A stretch of 35,400 bases of DNA, taken from assembly GCF_009870755.1 (NCBI RefSeq), contig NZ_WLZU01000023.1:1-35400 (forward strand), in the 5' to 3' direction. The notes below the pieces were generated by a model that ran no database searches, was not told the origin of the DNA, and saw only the letters and a program-made list of their open reading frames with translations. Shown in pieces: positions 1 to 5,444 of the stretch. Numbering within the stretch: position 1 is the first letter of the stretch; every line of letters starts with the position of its first letter. The position numbers and the translations under genes were made by a program. This DNA comes from Streptococcus halichoeri. Its GTDB lineage: Bacteria; Bacillota; Bacilli; Lactobacillales; Streptococcaceae.

Positions 1-30
1 ATTTAATTGGAAGAAAGGGCATCAGTGAAT

Positions 31-103
31 ATTGTTGACCAATTGTTAAGACAAGGAAAGTCATTATTATCTCCCTTTGGACTATAACAAATTGGACAAC
101 AAT
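31..103. repeat. Imperfect inverted repeat upstream of rpsF
   Basis: Bases 31-48 and 85-103 are inverted copies of each other with one mismatch and one extra base, separated by 36 bases. No T-run follows either arm, so a simple intrinsic terminator is unlikely. No gene can be assigned to bases 1-130. A frame open from the window edge to a TGA at 26-28 could be the tail of an upstream gene, but only eight codons are visible. Confidence 0.5.
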
Positions 104-137
104 ATTAACTACGGGAATGATTCTTTATGAAAAAATC

Positions 138-166
138 TTGCTTTTGGACCTTTTTTAAGGTATAAT
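138..166 (+). promoter_or_regulatory. Promoter of the rpsF-ssb-rpsR operon
   Basis: TTGCTT (138-143) and a perfect TATAAT (161-166) are separated by 17 bases. The predicted start of transcription is near 173, about 70 bases before the rpsF start codon, so the S6 leader structure lies in the transcript. Confidence 0.8.
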
Positions 167-174
167 AGAGACCT

Positions 175-214
175 GTGAGCATCCCTCACTTACCTGTGCC
201 GAAGGGGTACAGGT
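175..214 (+). promoter_or_regulatory. S6-type ribosomal protein leader structure
   Basis: Two hairpins lie between the promoter and rpsF. The first has arms GTGAG (175-179) and CTCAC (185-189). The second pairs ACCTGT (192-197) with ACAGGT (209-214) around a loop that holds a CCG (199-201). A hairpin with an exposed CCG is the known hallmark of the S6:S18 autoregulatory leader in front of rpsF in many bacteria. Translational feedback by S6:S18 is inferred from that resemblance. Confidence 0.6.
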
Positions 215-241
215 CATTAGTCCAAAAGGAGGAAAATATCA

Positions 242-532
242 ATGGCTAAATACGAAATTCTTTATATTATTCGTCCAAACATTGAAGAAGAAGCTAAAAA
301 CGCTTTGGTATCACGCTTTGACTCTATCTTGACTGACAACGGTGCTACTATCGTTGAGTCAAAAGACTGGGAAAAACGTCGCCTTGCATATGAAATCAAT
401 GATTTCCGTGAAGGTCTTTACCACATCGTAAACGTTGAGTCTGAAGATGCTGTAGCTCTTGATGAGTTTGATCGTCTCTCAAAAATCAACAACGACATTC
501 TTCGTCACATGATCGTTAAACTTGACGCCTAA
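242..532 (+). CDS. rpsF: 30S ribosomal protein S6
   Basis: S6 binds the central domain of 16S rRNA as a heterodimer with S18. The 96-residue product has the usual bacterial length and the characteristic start [13 protein letters not shown], followed by the [12 protein letters not shown] segment typical of S6. The ATG is preceded by AAAAGGAGG at good spacing. It is the first gene of the rpsF-ssb-rpsR operon, a highly conserved arrangement, and its own leader carries an S6:S18-binding type hairpin, so autogenous control is likely. Nothing is unusual in the protein. Confidence 0.97.
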   Translation: MAKYEILYIIRPNIEEEAKNALVSRFDSILTDNGATIVESKDWEKRRLAYEINDFREGLYHIVNVESEDAVALDEFDRLSKINNDILRHMIVKLDA

Positions 533-558
533 GTTAAGTTTTTAAAAAGAAGGTAGTT

Positions 559-1053
559 ATGATTAATAATGTAGTGCTTGTTGGTCGCATGACCAAAGAT
601 GCAGAACTCCGTTATACCCCTAGCCAAGTAGCAGTGGCGACTTTTACGCTTGCTGTGAACCGTACCTTTAAAAACCAAAATGGCGAGCGCGAAGCTGATT
701 TCATTAACTGTGTTATCTGGCGTCAACCAGCTGAAAACTTAGCTAACTGGGCTAAAAAAGGTGCCTTGATTGGAATTACGGGTCGCATTCAGACCCGCCA
801 TTATGAGAATCAACAAGGTCAACGGGTCTATGTAACAGAAGTGGTTGCGGACAATTTCCAAATGTTGGAAAGCCGTGCTACACGTGAAGGGGGATCAGCT
901 AACGCTTATAATAATGGCGGCAGCTTTAACAACAGTTCTTCAAATGATAGTTACTCTGCTCCTTCACAACAAACACCTAACTTTGGTCGAGACGATAGTC
1001 CCTTTGGGAATTCTAACCCGATGGACATCTCAGACGACGATCTCCCATTCTAA
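559..1053 (+). CDS. ssb: Single-stranded DNA-binding protein
   Basis: SSB coats single-stranded DNA in replication, repair and recombination. The 164-residue product starts [20 protein letters not shown], the signature of the OB-fold domain (about residues 1-105). A Gly/Asn/Ser-rich linker follows, and the acidic tip DDDLPF binds partner proteins. The gene lies 26 bases after rpsF with an AGAAGG ribosome site, inside the S6-SSB-S18 operon. Its length is normal for the main, non-competence SSB of streptococci. Confidence 0.97.
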   Translation: MINNVVLVGRMTKDAELRYTPSQVAVATFTLAVNRTFKNQNGEREADFINCVIWRQPAENLANWAKKGALIGITGRIQTRHYENQQGQRVYVTEVVADNFQMLESRATREGGSANAYNNGGSFNNSSSNDSYSAPSQQTPNFGRDDSPFGNSNPMDISDDDLPF

Positions 1054-1122
1054 GCAGTGGGTTTGAACGGATAAGAAATTATTCGAGTTCGGGCTAAGAG
1101 CTGGGGATTTAGATAAACTTCC

Positions 1123-1154
1123 TAAGAAAACAAGATTTCTTGTCAGTTTTCTTA
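1123..1154 (+). other. Intercistronic hairpin between ssb and rpsR
   Basis: TAAGAAAAC (1123-1131) pairs perfectly with GTTTTCTTA (1146-1154), and the loop can pair further. It lies in the 156-base gap before rpsR and is not followed by a clear T-run, so it may be a processing or stability element rather than a terminator. Confidence 0.45.
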
Positions 1155-1209
1155 CATTTAGTCGCTCTTTAAATGCCCTTAACATCATAATTTATAAAGG
1201 AGATTACAC

Positions 1210-1449
1210 ATGGCTCAACAACGTCGTGGCGGATTTAAACGCCGTAAAAAAGTTGACTTCATCGCAGCTAATAAAATTGAATATGTTGATTACAAAGACA
1301 CTGAACTTTTAAGCCGTTTTGTTTCAGAACGTGGCAAGATTTTACCTCGTCGTGTAACTGGAACTTCAGCTAAAAACCAACGCAAGGTAACAACAGCAAT
1401 CAAGCGTGCTCGCGTTATGGCTCTTATGCCTTATGTAAACGAAGACTAA
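1210..1449 (+). CDS. rpsR: 30S ribosomal protein S18
   Basis: S18 partners S6 on the platform of the 30S subunit. The 79-residue product begins [17 protein letters not shown] and contains the conserved stretch [13 protein letters not shown] and the basic ILPRRVTG motif. TAAAGGAG lies just upstream of the ATG. It is the last gene of the operon and is followed directly by an intrinsic terminator. Length and sequence are typical of streptococcal S18, and no zinc-binding cysteines are present. Confidence 0.97.
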
Positions 1450-1454
1450 TCAAG

Positions 1455-1481
1455 AAGGTCCACACAGGGCCTTTTCTTTTT
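1455..1481 (+). terminator. Terminator after rpsR
   Basis: AAGGTCC (1455-1461) pairs with GGGCCTT (1467-1473), including one G-U pair, and is followed by a T-rich tail. It closes the ribosomal protein operon. Confidence 0.8.
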
Positions 1482-1634
1482 GGGCTTAGGCGCAGCGTCT
1501 GCCTGTACTCCCTTCGACTGTCCAGCCAGACGTGTTGGTGGCTTCTTGAGTCACGGAGCTAGAAACTGGTTCGATCAGGTTGCTTAACTTGCCCGTTGCG
1601 GCTAACTAGGCTGAGCTCGTGAAGAAATAAAAAA

Positions 1635-1692
1635 AGCAGCGGGTTTCTACCTTCATTATTGAAAAATGGCTGGTAGCTAGCTGCTCTTTTTC
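1635..1692 (+). terminator. Terminator-like bulged hairpin
   Basis: AGCAGC (1635-1640) pairs with GCTGCT (1680-1685), and inside it CTACC (1647-1651) pairs with GGTAG (1672-1676). A run CTTTTTC follows. The preceding A-run makes it partly bidirectional. Confidence 0.5.
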
Positions 1693-1717
1693 TTGCTTGA
1701 GATGAAATACCAAACTT

Positions 1718-1744
1718 GAGGATGAGGTGGTCATCCTCTTTTTT
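1718..1744 (+). terminator. Strong orphan intrinsic terminator
   Basis: A perfect 8-base stem, GAGGATGA (1718-1725) with TCATCCTC (1731-1738), has a 5-base loop and six following Ts. It is oriented for plus-strand transcription although no gene lies between it and the rpsR terminator. Confidence 0.75.
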
Positions 1745-2030
1745 ATGTGGTTAGTGAAAAACAATAAATCGCCAGACTTCTGAGCCCTACTCAAAGTGTG
1801 CCAACAAATAAGGATATTCCAAGCGTTAGGTCCAAAATCTAGCAATAGGAGTATTTTTTGTGTAAAAATGCCAGCTCTTTTGGTTGGCGGTCATCTAAAT
1901 AATTGGTCAAAAAGCAGTGCCGGATTTTAACGCTTGCTTTATTGAATCTGTGTTAAGTCAACCACAGTTAGTGCTAATTAAGCTGTGCTAATAAAAGTGT
2001 GGATTCTTGATACTAGCTTTAAAGGCTCAG

Positions 2031-2057
2031 AACGCGGCTGATCAAAGGGGCCGCGTT
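2031..2057 (-). terminator. Hairpin after the DUF1129 gene
   Basis: AACGCGGC (2031-2038) pairs perfectly with GCCGCGTT (2050-2057). On the minus strand it lies 16 bases past the end of the DUF1129 gene. The following U-tract is weak (CTTT), so efficiency is uncertain. Confidence 0.5.
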
Positions 2058-2072
2058 GCGCTGTTAAGCCAA

Positions 2073-2732
2073 TTAGCGTTGTGGGGACAAGGAATTTTGC
2101 ACATTATATTTTTTAGCTAGGTAATAGCGTAGCCCAAAAGCTAAGGCACCCAGGATAATAAGTAGCAAAGGCGGTAAAACTGGGTTGATTGCTTGAGGTA
2201 GCAAGGCACTTACATAGTAGATAGACACCCAGGCTAACATCACCAAAGAGAGGGCCAGTATAATCTTGAGTGTGCTTGGCCGGTTCTTTTTATCACCACC
2301 CATATGACGGTAGATAAAATAATAGGTGGCATACATTGCAGCACCTCCGCCAAAGCCTAAGGCTAAAAGGGAGATAAGTCCGGTACCTGGAGCCTTTGAG
2401 CCAAAGAAGGCCATCAAACCATTTAGCAAGCCTACGACCCCAATAAATAACAAGGAGGTGTCTAGCCACATCAACCAAGGATTGGTGTTCTTTGCTTGGT
2501 TGGCTGCTGGTTTTGCAGTTGCTGAGTTTTGGGAGAAAGAACTAGCCCAGCTTGTAGGGGCGCCTAAAAAGCTGCGGGCAGGTACGCCTTTTGCTTGCTC
2601 TTCAAGGATAAGAGGGAGTGTTTCTTCAAGGATCGCCTTGATGTCGGCATCGGATTTGCCATCTTTAATCAGTTGATTGGTAGCAATGTGGATAAATTCT
2701 TGATTTTTTTTCGTGAGGTTTTGTAAATCCAT
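2073..2732 (-). CDS. DUF1129 family membrane protein
   Basis: A 219-residue protein of unknown function. Residues 1 to about 80 are soluble, beginning MDLQNLTKKNQEFIHIATNQL, a start typical of the DUF1129 family. Four hydrophobic segments follow (around residues 89-112, 117-138, 150-172 and 180-204), and the end is basic and probably cytoplasmic. AAGGAG lies just before the ATG. It follows corA on the same strand after 104 bases, so the two may be co-transcribed; a perfect 8-base stem at 2797-2827 lies between them. The family is common next to corA in streptococci, but its role is not known. Confidence 0.8.
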   Translation of the reverse strand: MDLQNLTKKNQEFIHIATNQLIKDGKSDADIKAILEETLPLILEEQAKGVPARSFLGAPTSWASSFSQNSATAKPAANQAKNTNPWLMWLDTSLLFIGVVGLLNGLMAFFGSKAPGTGLISLLALGFGGGAAMYATYYFIYRHMGGDKKNRPSTLKIILALSLVMLAWVSIYYVSALLPQAINPVLPPLLLIILGALAFGLRYYLAKKYNVQNSLSPQR

Positions 2733-2796
2733 TTTTTCTCCTTAATCGGCATTAGGTTTTCAAGAACAAGTGAGCAAAAAGAGTTTGCCGGTGGGT

Positions 2797-2827
2797 GATA
2801 GCTTGTTTTGCCATGCTATAAGCTATC
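2797..2827 (-). other. Hairpin between corA and the DUF1129 gene
   Basis: GATAGCTT (2797-2804) pairs with AAGCTATC (2820-2827) around a 15-base loop. There is no T-run on the minus strand, so it is better read as an intercistronic structure than as a terminator. Confidence 0.4.
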
Positions 2828-2836
2828 ATAAAGTAA

Positions 2837-3781
2837 CTAGAACCAATTTTTCCGTAAAAAATACACAATAACCGCCGATGAGCCAAGGGCAGCTAAAAAG
2901 ACAATGATGAAAAACCCATGCTTTAGATCGTTGAATGGCATCCAGTTGTTTTGGAAGTTCATCCCATAAGCTGAGAAAATCACCGTAGGAATATCTAAGG
3001 TCATTGTCATCAGGGCCAAGGTTTTCATGATAGTGTTCTGATTATTATTAATAATCGAAGCAGTTGTTTCGGTCATGGCATTTAAGACGTTTTCGTAGAT
3101 GCCAGCCATCTCGATCGCCTGTTGCGTTTCAATCAAGGTGTCTTCTAATAAATCTTCATCTTCAATGTATTTTTTGAGCGAGCTGGTCGAACTGGATAAC
3201 TTTTTAACGATGCGCTCATTGAACTTCAAAGAAGCTTTCAGATAGACGATAGATTTTTCCAACTCCATCATGTCCACTAACTCTTCATTACGAGTTGCAC
3301 TTTCTAGCTGCGCTTCTAAGCGATCGCTTTGCCGATCAATGGTTCTTAGGGCCGTTAGAAAGAGTTCGGCATTGCGGTAGAGCATTTGAAAGACAAAACG
3401 TGTCTTCATAAAGGTGTAAAAGTTTTTCACCCGCCGATTATGGAAATGCTCAAATAAGGTTAAATCATTTAAGCTGGTTGTAATGACAGCATTTTCAGTT
3501 ACAATAATTCCCAGCGGTACAGTCACATAATAGCTGTTATTATTACGTTCCTCATAGGTGGGCACGTCCACAATGATTAAGGTGTAATCATCTTCAACTG
3601 CAATACGTGAGGTTTCTTCAATATCAAGCGGGGCACGCAAGTCAGAGATGTCAATGTTAAATTGATCGGCAATTTCTTCTGATTCTTCCTGGGAAGGGTT
3701 TACCAATTTAATCCAAGCTCCTGGCTCGAATGTTTCAATTTCTTTAAATTCAATTGCCGATGAAAGAAACATTTGTTTCAT
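2837..3781 (-). CDS. corA: CorA-family magnesium transporter
   Basis: CorA forms a pentameric channel that brings Mg2+ (and sometimes Co2+ or Ni2+) across the cell membrane. The 314-residue product has a long cytoplasmic domain rich in acidic and helical segments and two membrane helices at the end. The signature GMN is at residues 273-275, within YGMNF at the mouth of the channel. A basic C-terminal tail (LRKNWF) ends the protein. The ATG is preceded by AAGGAGGG. The transcript has a leader of about 120 bases with alternative hairpins, which suggests control before translation. Confidence 0.93.
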   Translation of the reverse strand: MKQMFLSSAIEFKEIETFEPGAWIKLVNPSQEESEEIADQFNIDISDLRAPLDIEETSRIAVEDDYTLIIVDVPTYEERNNNSYYVTVPLGIIVTENAVITTSLNDLTLFEHFHNRRVKNFYTFMKTRFVFQMLYRNAELFLTALRTIDRQSDRLEAQLESATRNEELVDMMELEKSIVYLKASLKFNERIVKKLSSSTSSLKKYIEDEDLLEDTLIETQQAIEMAGIYENVLNAMTETTASIINNNQNTIMKTLALMTMTLDIPTVIFSAYGMNFQNNWMPFNDLKHGFFIIVFLAALGSSAVIVYFLRKNWF

Positions 3782-3819
3782 GACAAGCCCTCCTTTTCCT
3801 AAAATAAGTGAGTAAAATC

Positions 3820-3856
3820 ATGCTAAAAAAGCTGTAGCATACAGAGCAGCTTGCTC
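3820..3856 (-). promoter_or_regulatory. Possible attenuator in the corA leader
   Basis: On the minus strand the leader can form GAGCA/TGCTC (3844-3856), then CTGTA/TACAG (3832-3844) directly followed by six Us (3830-3825), which is terminator-like. Alternatively ATGCTA/TAGCAT (3820-3825 with 3835-3840) can form, using part of the terminator stem and its U-run. The last two are mutually exclusive. A metal or translation signal is unknown; regulation is inferred. Confidence 0.4.
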
Positions 3857-3907
3857 AAGTAATAGGGCTGGAATGCTTTGTTTATGATTTCACCTAAATA
3901 CTCACCT

Positions 3908-3936
3908 ATTATACACTAATATGTACCCAACGTCCA
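3908..3936 (-). promoter_or_regulatory. corA promoter
   Basis: On the minus strand TATAAT (3913-3908) is preceded at 17 bases by TGGACG (3936-3931), a fair match to TTGACA. Transcription would start about 120 bases before the corA start codon. Confidence 0.6.
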
Positions 3937-4129
3937 TTGGCTTAGCCGTCAGCTAACAGTATTGACTAAGCAGGACCAAAAGAGTGGCCTAGGCTTACCT
4001 GCTCACCGCCTTTTAAAAGCTGGCCTGTGTTCTTTACGGCCTTTGCGGTATTAATGTCAGAGCATTTTGTAACCGGCTCACTTGCTAAGTCTAAACAAAT
4101 TAAAAAGTACAAATTTAAGCGATGTGCGT

Positions 4130-4160
4130 AAAAAATCAGCCGTACAAACTGTACGACTGA
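4130..4160 (-). terminator. Second terminator downstream of the nuclease gene
   Basis: On the minus strand, stems TCAG/CTGA and CGTAC/GTACG (4136-4160), with one mismatched pair between them, are followed by six Us (4135-4130). It is a strong intrinsic terminator backing up the one at 4207-4242. Confidence 0.75.
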
Positions 4161-4206
4161 CTTTATAACTCATACTATTTTTAGATAGTTAGCCTGTCTA
4201 CTTGCC

Positions 4207-4242
4207 AAAAAAGCAGTTTACAAGAAAGAGGTTTGCTTTTTT
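4207..4242 (-). terminator. First terminator downstream of the nuclease gene
   Basis: AAAAAAGCA (4207-4215) pairs with TGCTTTTTT (4234-4242), with GCC/GGC flanking pairs. On the minus strand it ends in a run of Ts just after the nuclease stop codon. Confidence 0.65.
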
Positions 4243-4255
4243 AGGCGACATCAAT

Positions 4256-5158
4256 TTAAGCGGCATCGTCTAAGGTTTCGTCAACAGGTAAACCAGTAAT
4301 GTCATCAGGTGTTGTATCTTCGCTCACAGGTGTATTTAAGAGACCACCATTTTGGTAATCAATAGCGAAGCCTTGGGCGGTGTTAAAGACCCGCACGGTT
4401 TCATCAATTTTTTTATCAGAAGATAGGGCAGAGACCAGCACAGAGCGTGGGATTAATTCTGTGCCTTGGTATTCAGGGACGGCTTTATAGTAAACATATA
4501 CTTGTGGGTGATGTTTGATGTGGTTTAATACTTTTCTTTCAATATATTGCATGCCACCTTTGTGGGTGCCGACATTTTGCATTTGGGTGCCCATGATGAC
4601 ATTATTGCGAAAAGCCCGGCCGCCTAAACTATCGGCAAAGAGATGACTGCGTACGAATAAGTGACTATTGTATTTATGGCCATCTAGTCTTGTTAAGACG
4701 ACAGCAGGATTATTCTTCACTTTTTTAGCTTTGGTTTTTTGAGCATCGTATTCGTTTTCGCTAATTTGGGCATTGTCACTAAGGCGATAATATTTGTACC
4801 AACCACTTGGGTCAGAATTAGGTTCCCATGTTTCGCGGTAGCCCTTTGACATATTGATCATATCATTGGTGATGACACCATAAGCCATACCTGATCTTTT
4901 GTAGCCATCGAGCTGTGAGTAGTGAATATCTGACACAGTGACATGATTGGTGTTTGTGCCTTGTTTTTTATAGACTTTTTCAGTCGTTGTATAGAGGCGA
5001 GGAAACTCGGATGTCACAATCTGAGACGGTCCCACCACAGAATAGTAGTCGGTGTCATCAGCCGTAACAGCTGGCGAGCTGCTAAGGCCAAAGAGACCCA
5101 CTGTAGCTAAAGCAACAATTGACGTGATGACAGATTTTCTGCCGAAATGTTTAGACAT
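4256..5158 (-). CDS. Secreted DNA/RNA non-specific endonuclease (streptodornase/mitogenic factor family)
   Basis: A 300-residue secreted nuclease, likely cleaving extracellular DNA such as neutrophil traps. Residues 1-33 form a signal peptide (basic start, hydrophobic core IVALATVGLFGL, then AVTA before DDTDYY). The body resembles the S. pyogenes Spd/SpeF (MF) family: YYSVVGPSQI near the start of the mature chain, and the beta-beta-alpha metal motif RSHLFADSLGG with the probable general base H172 and metal-binding N195 in TQNVG. A family-like KGGMQYIER segment follows. It is longer than SpeF, with extra sequence at about 125-150 and an acidic tail after residue 270. There is no LPXTG anchor. 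AGGAGG precedes the ATG. Confidence 0.88.
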   Translation of the reverse strand: MSKHFGRKSVITSIVALATVGLFGLSSSPAVTADDTDYYSVVGPSQIVTSEFPRLYTTTEKVYKKQGTNTNHVTVSDIHYSQLDGYKRSGMAYGVITNDMINMSKGYRETWEPNSDPSGWYKYYRLSDNAQISENEYDAQKTKAKKVKNNPAVVLTRLDGHKYNSHLFVRSHLFADSLGGRAFRNNVIMGTQMQNVGTHKGGMQYIERKVLNHIKHHPQVYVYYKAVPEYQGTELIPRSVLVSALSSDKKIDETVRVFNTAQGFAIDYQNGGLLNTPVSEDTTPDDITGLPVDETLDDAA

Positions 5159-5189
5159 ACGATGTCCTCCTTTATTTTATTTCACATTC

Positions 5190-5211
5190 ATTATAGCACT
5201 ATTAAATTAAA
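5190..5211 (-). promoter_or_regulatory. Nuclease promoter -10 with CovR-like boxes
   Basis: On the minus strand TATAAT (5195-5190) lies about 30 bases before the nuclease start codon. Two overlapping ATTAAA motifs (plus strand 5201-5206 and 5206-5211) match the CovR consensus ATTARA and sit in the spacer where the -35 should be approached. No good -35 is visible. CovR control is inferred; the region is AT-rich, so chance matches are possible. Confidence 0.4.
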
Positions 5212-5341
5212 ATGCACCTAAAAGCACTCGAAAGTTCCTAGAAACATTGTAATGACAAGGAAATAAAAGATTAGAATATTCTTAACAATGGAAATTTAAG
5301 AAATAGTCATAAAATATAATTTTTCAAAGAGGAGATGATTT

Positions 5342-5362
5342 AGACAGATGCTGTCTCTTTTT
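5342..5362 (+). terminator. Orphan plus-strand terminator upstream of uvrA
   Basis: AGACAG (5342-5347) pairs with CTGTCT (5351-5356) around ATG, followed by CTTTTT. It points toward uvrA, lies between the two divergent genes, and has no gene in front of it. A TATAAT at 5315-5320 stands about 20 bases upstream, without a clear -35. Confidence 0.6.
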
Positions 5363-5394
5363 CGTGCTCCTAAATCACATGTGACAACTAAATC

Positions 5395-5403
5395 TGATAT
5401 AAT
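5395..5403 (+). promoter_or_regulatory. uvrA extended -10 promoter
   Basis: TGATATAAT (5395-5403) is a perfect extended -10 element. A normally spaced -35 is not evident. Confidence 0.65.
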
Positions 5404-5418
5404 AGAAGAAACTTTCTC

Positions 5419-5439
5419 GAAAGGTGTGTTACTAACACA
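5419..5439 (+). promoter_or_regulatory. uvrA ribosome site separated from the start by a hairpin
   Basis: The only Shine-Dalgarno-like sequence, GAAAGG (5419-5424), is 20 bases from the ATG. The interval contains a perfect 6-base stem, TGTGTT (5425-5430) with AACACA (5434-5439). Folding it would leave 5 bases between the site and the ATG. An in-frame TAA at 5433-5435 excludes an upstream start. Confidence 0.5.
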
Positions 5440-5444
5440 AAACT

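Larger units (their letters stand above)
1482..2072. other. Long gene-free stretch with extra terminators
   Basis: About 590 bases between rpsR and the minus-strand DUF1129 gene hold no convincing coding region. A 79-codon minus-strand frame at 1606-1845 has no recognisable protein and crosses both hairpins below. Two plus-strand terminator-like hairpins lie at 1635-1692 and 1718-1744. No clear promoter was found between 1482 and 1635, so any short RNA here is only a possibility. Confidence 0.5.
3782..4255. other. Gene-free region between corA and the nuclease gene
   Basis: From left to right this holds the corA leader, the corA promoter, about 190 bases with no recognised feature (3937-4129), and two tandem minus-strand terminators for the nuclease gene. 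No coding frame of note is present. Confidence 0.6.

Noticed and set aside
1..28. Possible tail of an upstream gene (a frame open from the window edge to TGA at 26-28)
   Set aside because: Only eight codons are visible and other frames are equally open, so no family can be assigned.
1568..1576. GGTTCGATC, which resembles the T-loop of a tRNA
   Set aside because: No acceptor stem, anticodon arm or D arm can be formed around it.
1606..1845. 79-codon minus-strand frame in the gene-free region
   Set aside because: Low-complexity sequence without a recognisable family or ribosome site, and it spans two terminator hairpins.
4256..4345. LPVDE near the end of the nuclease as a sortase motif
   Set aside because: It is not LPXTG and no hydrophobic segment or basic tail follows.
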